Shown here one piece after another: positions 33,695 to 41,548 of a stretch of DNA of 64,000 nucleotides. The notes under the pieces were generated by a model, which saw only the letters and a program-made list of their open reading frames with translations, searched no databases and was not told the origin of the DNA. The translations under genes were made by a program, and so were the position numbers. Origin of the DNA: Actinokineospora diospyrosa. Lineage in GTDB: Bacteria; Actinomycetota; Actinomycetes; Mycobacteriales; Pseudonocardiaceae. The stretch is taken from assembly GCF_024171925.1 (NCBI RefSeq), contig NZ_JAMTCO010000009.1, forward strand, positions 418,065 to 482,064, read 5' to 3'. The first letter of the stretch is position 1. Every line of letters begins with the position of its first letter.

Positions 33695-34531
33695 TTGCTG
33701 GATCTGGACATGATGACAACGCGACTCAAACCCGGTTTGGGAAAGGTGAACCAGCGCTGGGTGAGTGCGTTGCCCGATCAACTCGCGGCGTTGGTCGGCG
33801 AGTGGGAACTCGACCTCGGCGCGGGGTTCGACTCCGGCGCGACCTCGGTGGTGCTCGGCTGCGCCGGACCGCTGGGCGACGCCGTGCTCAAGCTCGCGCC
33901 GGACCCGTACGCGCTGGCCGAGGAGGTCGCCGCGCTGCGCCAGTTCGCCCCGAGCGGGCGGGTTCCCCGGGTGCTCGCGACGGCCAGGGGCGCGGTGCTG
34001 TTGGAGGCCATTCGGCCGGGAACGCTGGTCGAATTGCTCCCGCAGGCACCGACACCGGTCGAGTACGCCCAGTTCCTGGGAGAGTTGCACGCGGCGGGCG
34101 ATCCGGCGAGCGCCCCCCGTGCTCTTGGCGATTGGCTGGAACTGCTCTACGCCACCGGTGAGCGCAACGGCGCCGACGTCGCGCGGTCGCGGCGGATCAC
34201 CACGGGCCTGCTCGCCGACCCGGTGGACCCGGTCCTGCTGCACGGTGACCTGCACCTGGGCAACGTCCTCGCCTCGGACGCCAGGGGGATGGTCGCCAAG
34301 AACCCCACGGCCTGCGCGGGTGATCCGTGCTTCGACGCGGCGGACTTCGTGCTCGAGGGCTGGGACCGGGCGGCCATGGTGTGGCGCCGCGACGAGCTGG
34401 CGCGGGCCGCGGGCCTGGACGTCGACCGGTTGGACGCCTGGTGCCGGGCACTCGCCCCGCTCGGCGCGGCCCGGTCACCGATCCCCGACCGGGTCACCGA
34501 ACTGCTGGCATTCGGGCGCGGTGAGTACTGA
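33695..34531 (+). CDS. Aminoglycoside/hydroxyurea phosphotransferase-like kinase
   Basis: A 278-residue protein of the APH(6)/hydroxyurea kinase type. VVLGCAGPLGDAVLKLAPD supplies the ATP-binding Lys, ALAEEVAALRQF the paired Glu, VLLHGDLHLGNVL is the Brenner-type catalytic loop (HGDxxxxN) and GDPCFDAADFVLE the metal-binding GDP motif. The TTG at 33695 is preferred because AGGAGG lies 10 bases upstream; the ATG codons at 33710 and 33713 are alternatives. As first gene of the NRPS-PKS operon it may protect the producer by phosphorylating the product or a precursor. It could also be a biosynthetic kinase. Confidence 0.83.
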   Translation: MLDLDMMTTRLKPGLGKVNQRWVSALPDQLAALVGEWELDLGAGFDSGATSVVLGCAGPLGDAVLKLAPDPYALAEEVAALRQFAPSGRVPRVLATARGAVLLEAIRPGTLVELLPQAPTPVEYAQFLGELHAAGDPASAPRALGDWLELLYATGERNGADVARSRRITTGLLADPVDPVLLHGDLHLGNVLASDARGMVAKNPTACAGDPCFDAADFVLEGWDRAAMVWRRDELARAAGLDVDRLDAWCRALAPLGAARSPIPDRVTELLAFGRGEY

Positions 34532-34532
34532 C

Positions 34533-35798
34533 ATGACCACCACCGACACCACCGGCTTCCTCGCCCGTCTGGTCCCCGCCGATCCGCTGCGCAGGAGGCT
34601 GATCGCGATCCGCCTCGCGGGCGCCATCGGCAAGGGCGTGTTCATCAGCGGCAGCGTCGTCTACTTCACCCTGCACGTCGGGTTGTCCGCGACTCAGGTC
34701 GGCCTCGGCCTGTCCGCGGCGGGCTTCGCCGGGTTGATCTCGACCGTCGTGTTCGGCATGGTCGCCGACCGGGTGCGCAAGCGGACCCTGCTGTTCGTGC
34801 TGTTCGCCGCGGTCGCGGTCGGCTTCGGCCTCTACTCCCAAGTGGACGGTCCGATCGGGTTCTACCTCCTGGTGGTGCTGATCGCCCTGCTCGACTACGG
34901 GATCGGGCCGACGGAGAACGCGCTGGTGGCCACCCTCATCCCCGACGGGGAGCGGGTCCGGCTCAACGCGGTGATGCGCTCGGTGTTCAACATCGGCTTC
35001 AGCCTGGGCATCGGCGTCGCCGCGGTCGCCGCGGTCAGCGACCGGCTGCTGGTGCTGATCCCGATCGGCTCGGCGATCCTGCTCGGCCTCGCCGCCGCGC
35101 TGGTCACCCGGTTGCCCGAGGGCGCCCCGGCCCCCTCGACCAGCAGGCCCAGGTACTTCACCGCGGTGCGCGACCTGCGCTTCCTCGGCGTGGTGGGGGT
35201 GTCCTCGGTCCTGGCCTCGCACATCACCGTGCTCATGGTCGTGCTGCCGCTGTGGGCGCTCAACCGCACCTCGGTGCCGCCGTTCCTGGTCCCGCTGCTG
35301 CTGGTGATCAACACCGCCTTCGTGATCCTGTTCCAGGTGCGGGCCAGCCGCGGCGCCGAGACGGTGGCGGGTGCGGCGGCGACGGGCAGGCGGGCCGGGC
35401 TGTGGTTGGCGGCGGGCTGCGCCGCGGTGTCGCTCACCGCGTTCACCGGCAACCTGGCGCTGGTCGTGGCCGCGATCGTGCTGACCGTGCTGTGCCTCTC
35501 GGTCGCCGAGGTGATGCAGTCCGCCTCGGCCTGGGGCCTGGCCTTCGGGTTGGCCCCGGAGAACGCCCAGGGCGAGTACCTCGGCGCGTTCGACCTGCAC
35601 ATCACCACGCAGAACATCGCCGGACCGGTGCTGCTGTCCGGTTTGGTTATCTCACAGGGCTTCTGGGGCTGGGCGGGGATCACCGCGGTGGTGCTCGCCG
35701 CGTCCCTGCTCATCGTCCCGGTCTCCCGACGCGCCGACGCCGCGATGGCCGCGCGCGCCGAGTCGGGAGAGGTAGCGGAAAGGAGGGGAACGGCATGA
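34533..35798 (+). CDS. MFS transporter of the NRPS-PKS cluster
   Basis: A 421-residue permease with 12 membrane helices. Motif A-like GMVADRVRKRTLLFVLF lies between helices 2 and 3, and a central loop (RLPEGAPAPSTSRPRYFTAVRDLRFL) splits the two halves. ATG 34533 has GGTGAG 6 bases upstream; GTG 34521 would overlap the kinase stop. The end ERRGTA contains the AGGAGG site of the NRPS gene, whose ATG overlaps its stop. It is the likely exporter of the hybrid product. Confidence 0.87.
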   Translation: MTTTDTTGFLARLVPADPLRRRLIAIRLAGAIGKGVFISGSVVYFTLHVGLSATQVGLGLSAAGFAGLISTVVFGMVADRVRKRTLLFVLFAAVAVGFGLYSQVDGPIGFYLLVVLIALLDYGIGPTENALVATLIPDGERVRLNAVMRSVFNIGFSLGIGVAAVAAVSDRLLVLIPIGSAILLGLAAALVTRLPEGAPAPSTSRPRYFTAVRDLRFLGVVGVSSVLASHITVLMVVLPLWALNRTSVPPFLVPLLLVINTAFVILFQVRASRGAETVAGAAATGRRAGLWLAAGCAAVSLTAFTGNLALVVAAIVLTVLCLSVAEVMQSASAWGLAFGLAPENAQGEYLGAFDLHITTQNIAGPVLLSGLVISQGFWGWAGITAVVLAASLLIVPVSRRADAAMAARAESGEVAERRGTA

Positions 35799-38700
35799 CC
35801 CGAACCGGTCGCGCCTCATTCGCACAAGAACGCTTCTACTTCCTCAACGAACTCCAACCCGGCAACCCCGCTTACGTCCTGGCTTTCGCCTTGCGCATAA
35901 CGGGTTCCCTCGACCGGGATGCCCTCGCCCGTGCGGTGCGCGGCGTTGTCGCCAAACACGAGGCACTGCGCACCGGGTTCGCGCTGGTGGACGGCGAACT
36001 GGCCCAGGTGGTGTCCGATGTCGCCGAGCCGGAGATCACGGTGCTCGAGCACCCGCTCGTCGACCAGGACACCCAGGACCGGCAGTTGCAGGACCTGGTC
36101 GCCGCCGAGGCCACCCGGCCGTTCACCCTGGACACCGGGCCGGTGCTGCGCGCCTGGATCACGTCCTGGGACGCCGAGCAGCACGCGCTGGTGGTGCTGG
36201 TGCACCACATCGCCTGCGACGGCTGGGCGGTCGGTCTGCTCCTCGACGACATCGCCCAGGGCTACAACACCGGCGGGTGCGGCGCGCCCGAGATGTCTTA
36301 TGTGGACTACGCGGAGAGCCAGCGGTCCATGTGGCCCAACAGCGCGAAGCGGCTGGCCCACTGGCGGGAGACGATGGCCGGGGCGCCGCTGCTGGCCTTG
36401 CGCACCGACCACCCGCGACCCAGCGTGCTCAGCTACCAGGGCTCGGTGCTGCGGCGCCCGGTCGACCCGGAGTTGGTGCGCCGGCTCACCGAGTGGGCGA
36501 AAGAACGCGGGACGACGCTGTTCGCCGTCGCCCTCACCGCGTACGCCTGGGTGCTGTCGCGGTACGCGCGCCAGCCCGAGGTGGTGATCGGCGTCCCGGT
36601 CGCCAACCGGCTGGACGAGGCCGAGGAACGCCTCGTCGGCTGCCTGGTCAACACCCTGCCGATCCGGGTCGAGGTGTCCGGTGGGCCCAACTTCGCCGAC
36701 CTGGTCACCAAGACCTGGCGCACGGCGCTGACCGCGTTCGGCAACCAGGACGTGCCGTTCGAGCAGATCGTGCAGGTGGTCGGCGAGCAGCGCCAGCTCA
36801 GCCACGCCCCGCTGTTCCAGACCTCGCTGACGGTGCAGAACTTCACCTTCACCGTGCCCGAGTTCACCGGGCTGCGGGTCGTGGAGGTGGACGTCGAGAT
36901 CGAGGCGGCCAAGTTCGACGTCGGGATGAGCCTGGACGTCTCCACGGACTCGCCGTTCCTGCGCGCCGAGTTCAGCACCGAGCTGTTCGACGAGGCGACC
37001 GTCGCGGGCATGCTGGCCCATTACCACACCCTGCTCACCTCCATCGTGGAACCAGTGTCTGATGTGGACAGCGAGCCGACGATGGTCGACGACCGGGAGC
37101 GCCGGCTGCTGCTGGAGGGCTGGAACCCGCCGATCCCGGACGAGCCGCTCGAGCACCCCTCCGTCCTGCGCCTGTTCCGCGACAACGCCGCCCGATCACC
37201 CGACGCGCCCGCGCTGCGGCACCGCGACGAGCAGGTCTCCTACCGCGAGCTCGACGACTGGTCCACCCGGATCGCCGCCGCGCTGGCCGAGGCGGGCGTG
37301 CTCAAGGGCAGCCGGGTCGGCCTGCTGCTGGGTCGGTCGCCCGCGGTGATCGCCGCGATCCTCGGTGTGTGGAAGGCGGGCGGCGCCTACGTCCCGCTCG
37401 ACCCCGAGTACCCCGAACAGCGCTTGGGCATGATCGTGGACAGCGCCCAGCCGAGCACCGTGCTCGCGGAGGCCGACACCGCCGACCTGGCCCGGCGGTT
37501 GGCCCACGGCGTCACCGTGCTCGACGCGCGCACCGCGAACGGCACCGCCGCGATCCAGACCACCTACCCCGAGCCCGACGACCTCGCCTACGTCTTCTAC
37601 ACCTCCGGCTCGACCGGGGTTCCCAAGGGGGTGAAGGTCGGGCACCGCGGCCTGAACGCACTCTGCGATCCCAGTCCCGCTGGCCTCGACGTCGACGAGA
37701 CCGACCACTGGCTGGGCGCGCACTCGTTCTCCTTCGACGTGTCCATCTGGGAGATCTGGGGCGCACTCACCTCCGGCGGCCGCCTGGTCATCGCCGACCA
37801 CGCGGACCTGGTCGACCCGCGGCGGCTGGCCCGGATGGTCCACGCCGAGGGGATCACCGTCCTCAGCCTGACCCCGGGCCTGCTCTACCGCGTCCTCCCA
37901 CCGCTGCAAGAGACACCCGACCCATCCCGGATCCGTTACGTGGCGCTGTGCGGCGAGGCGTTGAGCTGGTCCCGAGTGGCCGGTCTGGTCGACCCGGAGC
38001 GGCTGCCCGCGGTGTTCGCCAACGTCTACGGGATCACCGAGGGCACGATCTACAACACCATCGTCGAGGCCCCCGCGGCCGAACTGCACAAGGTCCGCGA
38101 TGGCGACATCGGCGTCCCGCTGCCGTCGAACCGCTGCTACGTCCTCGACGAGAACCTCGAACCGGTCGGCGTCAACGTGCCCGGCGAGCTCTACCTGAGC
38201 GGCGAGGGGATCGCGCACGGGTACGTCGGGATGCCCGACCTCACCGCCGCGCGGTTCACCGACGACCCCTACAGCCCCGGAACCCTTTACCGCACCGGGG
38301 ACATCGTGAAGTGGTCGCCCGAGGGCACGCTGATCTACTTCGGACGGGAAGACACCCAGGTCAAGGTGCGCGGCCACCGGGTCGAGCTCGCCGACGTGGA
38401 GGCGGCCTTCCTCCGGCAACCCGGCGTGCGGTCCTGCGTCGCGGTCGTCGAGGCCGACGACTTGGTCGTCTTCCTCTGCGGCGACGCGGGCGCGCTCGAC
38501 GAACGGGCGCTGCGCACAGCGGTGCGTGATGAGGTCCCCGGCTACATGGTGCCATCACGGATGCACGCCGTCGCCCAGATCTCGTTGAACGCCAACGGGA
38601 AGGTCGACACCCGCAGACTCCTCGCCGAGGCCACCGTCAGCATCCCGGCGCCCCGGACCACCGAGCGCCCGCAACGCGACCAGCTCTCCGCGCGGATCCG

Positions 38701-38989
38701 GCAGATCTGGGCCGACGTGCTGGGCAAACCCGACCTCGAGGCCACCGACAGCTTCTTCGACGTCGGCGGCAACAGCTTCGCGCTGATCACCGTGCAGCAG
38801 CGGATGGCCGAGGCGGGCCTGGAGATCTCGGTGACCGACCTGTTCCGGTTCAGCACGGTCGCGGCGTGCGCGGCGCACCTGCGGCAGAGCGACGACACCG
38901 TTGTGGACGACCGGCTGGCGCAACGCAAGCGCGGCCGTGACCAACTCGCCCGACGCAGGCGAGCGATCAGAGGAGGAGAACGTGGCTGA
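35795..38989 (+). CDS. Nonribosomal peptide synthetase, C-A-T
   Basis: A 1064-residue single-module NRPS. The condensation domain (about residues 8-430) has SFAQERFYFLNEL and an intact HHIACDG. The adenylation domain (about 455-950) has YTSGSTGVPKG, FSFDVSIWEIWG, NVYGITEGT, YRTGDIVKW, GREDTQVKVRGHRVEL and NANGKVD. Aligning motifs A4-A5 by eye gives the binding-pocket code DVWSACVIYK, which I cannot match to a known substrate. The carrier domain has DVGGNSFALI with the phosphopantetheine Ser. A C domain at the front of the first synthetase may accept an acyl or seryl starter from a discrete carrier. The stop overlaps the KS gene by 8 bases, which brings its own AGGAGG. Confidence 0.93.
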   Translation: MTRTGRASFAQERFYFLNELQPGNPAYVLAFALRITGSLDRDALARAVRGVVAKHEALRTGFALVDGELAQVVSDVAEPEITVLEHPLVDQDTQDRQLQDLVAAEATRPFTLDTGPVLRAWITSWDAEQHALVVLVHHIACDGWAVGLLLDDIAQGYNTGGCGAPEMSYVDYAESQRSMWPNSAKRLAHWRETMAGAPLLALRTDHPRPSVLSYQGSVLRRPVDPELVRRLTEWAKERGTTLFAVALTAYAWVLSRYARQPEVVIGVPVANRLDEAEERLVGCLVNTLPIRVEVSGGPNFADLVTKTWRTALTAFGNQDVPFEQIVQVVGEQRQLSHAPLFQTSLTVQNFTFTVPEFTGLRVVEVDVEIEAAKFDVGMSLDVSTDSPFLRAEFSTELFDEATVAGMLAHYHTLLTSIVEPVSDVDSEPTMVDDRERRLLLEGWNPPIPDEPLEHPSVLRLFRDNAARSPDAPALRHRDEQVSYRELDDWSTRIAAALAEAGVLKGSRVGLLLGRSPAVIAAILGVWKAGGAYVPLDPEYPEQRLGMIVDSAQPSTVLAEADTADLARRLAHGVTVLDARTANGTAAIQTTYPEPDDLAYVFYTSGSTGVPKGVKVGHRGLNALCDPSPAGLDVDETDHWLGAHSFSFDVSIWEIWGALTSGGRLVIADHADLVDPRRLARMVHAEGITVLSLTPGLLYRVLPPLQETPDPSRIRYVALCGEALSWSRVAGLVDPERLPAVFANVYGITEGTIYNTIVEAPAAELHKVRDGDIGVPLPSNRCYVLDENLEPVGVNVPGELYLSGEGIAHGYVGMPDLTAARFTDDPYSPGTLYRTGDIVKWSPEGTLIYFGREDTQVKVRGHRVELADVEAAFLRQPGVRSCVAVVEADDLVVFLCGDAGALDERALRTAVRDEVPGYMVPSRMHAVAQISLNANGKVDTRRLLAEATVSIPAPRTTERPQRDQLSARIRQIWADVLGKPDLEATDSFFDVGGNSFALITVQQRMAEAGLEISVTDLFRFSTVAACAAHLRQSDDTVVDDRLAQRKRGRDQLARRRRAIRGGERG

Positions 38990-41282
38990 CCAGCAGGACG
39001 ACCTCGACCAGGACCGCATCGCCATCGTCGGCATGGGCATCCGGCTGCCGGGTGCCGGGCGCGACCTCGACCGCTTCTGGCACAACATCGAGAACGGCGT
39101 GGAGGCGATGAGCTTCTTCAGCCGCGAGGAGCTGTCGAGCTGGGGCGTGCCCGACGAGGTCATCGACCACCCCAACTTCGTGCCCGCCCGCTCGGTGCTC
39201 GACGACTACGACCGCTTCGACGGGCACCTGTTCGGCTACTCACCGCAGGACTCCGTGCTGATGGACCCCCAGCAGCGGGTGCTGCTGGAGTGCGCGTGGG
39301 GTGCCCTGGAGCACGCCGGGTACCCGCCGATCGCGCCGGACGGCAACCGCATCGCGATCCACGTCGGCACCGGCCTGAACGTGTACCTGCTGGACATCCT
39401 GTGGCCCAACACCCGCGCGGTGAAGTCGGCGGGCGGGTTGGGGATCCTGATCTCCAGCGACAAGGACTTCGCCGCCACCCGCATCGCCTACAAGCTCAAC
39501 CTGCAGGGCACCGCGTTCTCGGTGCAGACCGCGTGCTCGACCTCGCTGGTCGCCGTCCACCTCGCGGTGCAGAGCCTGCTCACCTACGAGGCCGACATCG
39601 CGCTGGCCGGTGCGGCCTCGGTCGGACCGCCCACCAGGCGCGGGCACTTCCACGAGCCCGGCGGCATCTTCTCCCCGGACGGCCGCTGCCGCACCTTCGA
39701 CAACTCCGCGGCGGGCACGGTCGACGCCGACGGCGCGGGCATCGTGGTGCTCAAGCGCTACGCCGACGCCGTGCGCGACAACGACACCATCCACGCCGTC
39801 ATCGTCGGCACCGCCGCGATCAACGACGGCGCCCGCAAAGCCGGGTTCACCGCCCCCGGCCCGGCCGGTCAGGCCACCGCCATCCGGGCCGCGCAGGCCG
39901 TCGGCGGCATCGACCCGGACACCATCGGGCTCGTCGAGACGCACGGCACCGGGACCGTGCTCGGCGACCCGATCGAGGTCTCCGCGCTGCGCGAGGTGTT
40001 CGGCGCCGACCGGGGCGACAAGCCCGCCTGCGCCCTCGGCGCGCTCAAGTCGATCATGGGTCACCTGGACACCGCGGCCGGGGTGGTCGGCGTGATCAAG
40101 ACCGTGCTCGCCATGAAGCACCGGACCATCCCGCCGGTCGCCCGGTTCACCGAGGCCAACCCGGCGCTCGAACTGGACAAGTCGGTGTTCTACGTGCCCA
40201 AGACCGCTGTGGAGTGGCCGGAGATCGACGGCACCCGCCGCGCCGGGGTCAGCTCCTTCGGCATCGGCGGCACCAACACCCACGTCGTGCTCGAACAGGC
40301 CCCGCCCAACCCCAACCCGGGCAAGCAGGCGCGCCCGATCAGCGAGTTGCTGCTGGTCTCGGCCAAGACCGAGCCGGTCGCCACCGAGAGCCTCGCCCGG
40401 GTGGACGAGCACCTGCGCCGGGTCGAGCCGGAGGAGCTCGCCGACCTGGCGTTCACCCTGCGCACCGGCCGCGCCGAACTGCCCTGGCGCGGGTACGTGG
40501 TCCGCACCCCGGACGAGGACTTCAAACCGCTGCGGCCGGTCCGCAAGTCCAGCGCCCAGAACGCCGAGCGCGGGGTCGGCTACTTCCTCACCGGCGTCGG
40601 GCGGCTGCCCGGCAGCGCCCACACCTACAACGTCGACCCGTCGTTCCGCGAGATCATCGACCAGGGCTACGCCGACCTGCGCGGCCTCGGCGACGACTTC
40701 GACCTGGAGACCCGCGAGCGGGTCGGCCGGTTCTCCGTCGCGGTCGCCTGGGTCGACGCGCTGCGCCGCCGCGGCGTGCACCCCGTGGTGCTCGTCGGCC
40801 AGGGCGCCGGAGCGGTCGCCGCCGCGTGCGTGGCGGGTGTCCTGTCGTTCAGCGACGGGGTCCGCCTCGCGGCCCGCCACCCCGCGACCGGCATCGTGCT
40901 CGCCCCGCCCGAGACCGCGTTGTACACGGCCGACGGGACCCCGGTCACCGACGACGAGGCCACCGACATCGCCTACTGGGCGGCCCGGTTCGACGAGCCG
41001 ACCGTCGACTTCGCCGTCCCCACGACCGTGCAGGACCCAGCCGCGTGGCTGGAGATCGGGACCCAGGTCGCCCCGCACGCCGGCGTTGACGCCCCGGCGA
41101 TGTCCAACGGCTACGACCGGCTGCTCAGCTCCGTCGGCCTGCTCTGGGAGCTGGGCATCGGCGGCCCGTGGGACCCCGTGTTCGACCACGGCCGCCGTCG
41201 GGTCCCCGCGCCCGGCTACCCGTTCGCCCCCACCCGGCACTACCTGGACATCCCCGCCACCGCTAAGGAAAGGCACCTGTGA
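38982..41282 (+). CDS. Ketosynthase with eroded acyltransferase domain
   Basis: A 766-residue PKS protein from GTG 38982. The KS (about residues 12-440) is complete: VQTACSTS with the active Cys, VETHGTGT and KSIMGHLDTAAG with the two His. The following 300 residues align to an acyltransferase but are eroded. The opening FPGQG is changed to FLTGVGR, the catalytic GHSxGE to GQGAGA (no Ser, no His), and the HAFH/YASH substrate motif is missing. It still ends with the typical post-AT linker (YPFAPTRHYLDIP). No carrier domain is attached; the next gene is a discrete carrier. Extender loading must therefore come from another AT. Confidence 0.92.
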   Translation: MADQQDDLDQDRIAIVGMGIRLPGAGRDLDRFWHNIENGVEAMSFFSREELSSWGVPDEVIDHPNFVPARSVLDDYDRFDGHLFGYSPQDSVLMDPQQRVLLECAWGALEHAGYPPIAPDGNRIAIHVGTGLNVYLLDILWPNTRAVKSAGGLGILISSDKDFAATRIAYKLNLQGTAFSVQTACSTSLVAVHLAVQSLLTYEADIALAGAASVGPPTRRGHFHEPGGIFSPDGRCRTFDNSAAGTVDADGAGIVVLKRYADAVRDNDTIHAVIVGTAAINDGARKAGFTAPGPAGQATAIRAAQAVGGIDPDTIGLVETHGTGTVLGDPIEVSALREVFGADRGDKPACALGALKSIMGHLDTAAGVVGVIKTVLAMKHRTIPPVARFTEANPALELDKSVFYVPKTAVEWPEIDGTRRAGVSSFGIGGTNTHVVLEQAPPNPNPGKQARPISELLLVSAKTEPVATESLARVDEHLRRVEPEELADLAFTLRTGRAELPWRGYVVRTPDEDFKPLRPVRKSSAQNAERGVGYFLTGVGRLPGSAHTYNVDPSFREIIDQGYADLRGLGDDFDLETRERVGRFSVAVAWVDALRRRGVHPVVLVGQGAGAVAAACVAGVLSFSDGVRLAARHPATGIVLAPPETALYTADGTPVTDDEATDIAYWAARFDEPTVDFAVPTTVQDPAAWLEIGTQVAPHAGVDAPAMSNGYDRLLSSVGLLWELGIGGPWDPVFDHGRRRVPAPGYPFAPTRHYLDIPATAKERHL

Positions 41283-41548
41283 TGAGCGACCAGTCGTGGA
41301 CCACCGAGTTCGCCCAGCTGTGGAAAGAGGTCCTCGGGGTCGAGGCCGTGCACGAGCAGGACGACTTCTTCGACCTCGGCGGGCACTCGCTCAGCGCGCT
41401 GCGGCTGAGCACCCTGATCCGCCAAGAGCTCAACTTAGCCGTGCTGCTGCAGCACGTGCTCGACAACCCGCGCTACGGCGATCTGCTGGCCATCGCCGGT
41501 GCGGTGTCGCCGGAGCGGGTCGAGGTGGCCCAGGGCGAGCACCGATGA
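41282..41548 (+). CDS. Discrete acyl/peptidyl carrier protein
   Basis: An 88-residue carrier protein with DDFFDLGGHSLSALRLSTLI; the Ser of GGHS is the phosphopantetheine attachment site. The sequence style (GGHSL) is closer to peptidyl than to classical PKS carriers. ATG 41282 has AAGGAAAGG 8 bases upstream; a GTG 3 bases earlier is also in frame and would overlap the KS stop as GTGA. Its stop overlaps the start of the next synthetase. It probably serves as the acceptor for the preceding KS. Confidence 0.92.
   Translation: MSDQSWTTEFAQLWKEVLGVEAVHEQDDFFDLGGHSLSALRLSTLIRQELNLAVLLQHVLDNPRYGDLLAIAGAVSPERVEVAQGEHR

Noticed and set aside
39240..41276. 678-residue open frame antisense to the KS gene
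   Set aside because: It is a mirror of GC-rich third positions on the other strand; the translation is Gly/Arg/Asp-rich without motifs, and the plus strand encodes a complete KS.
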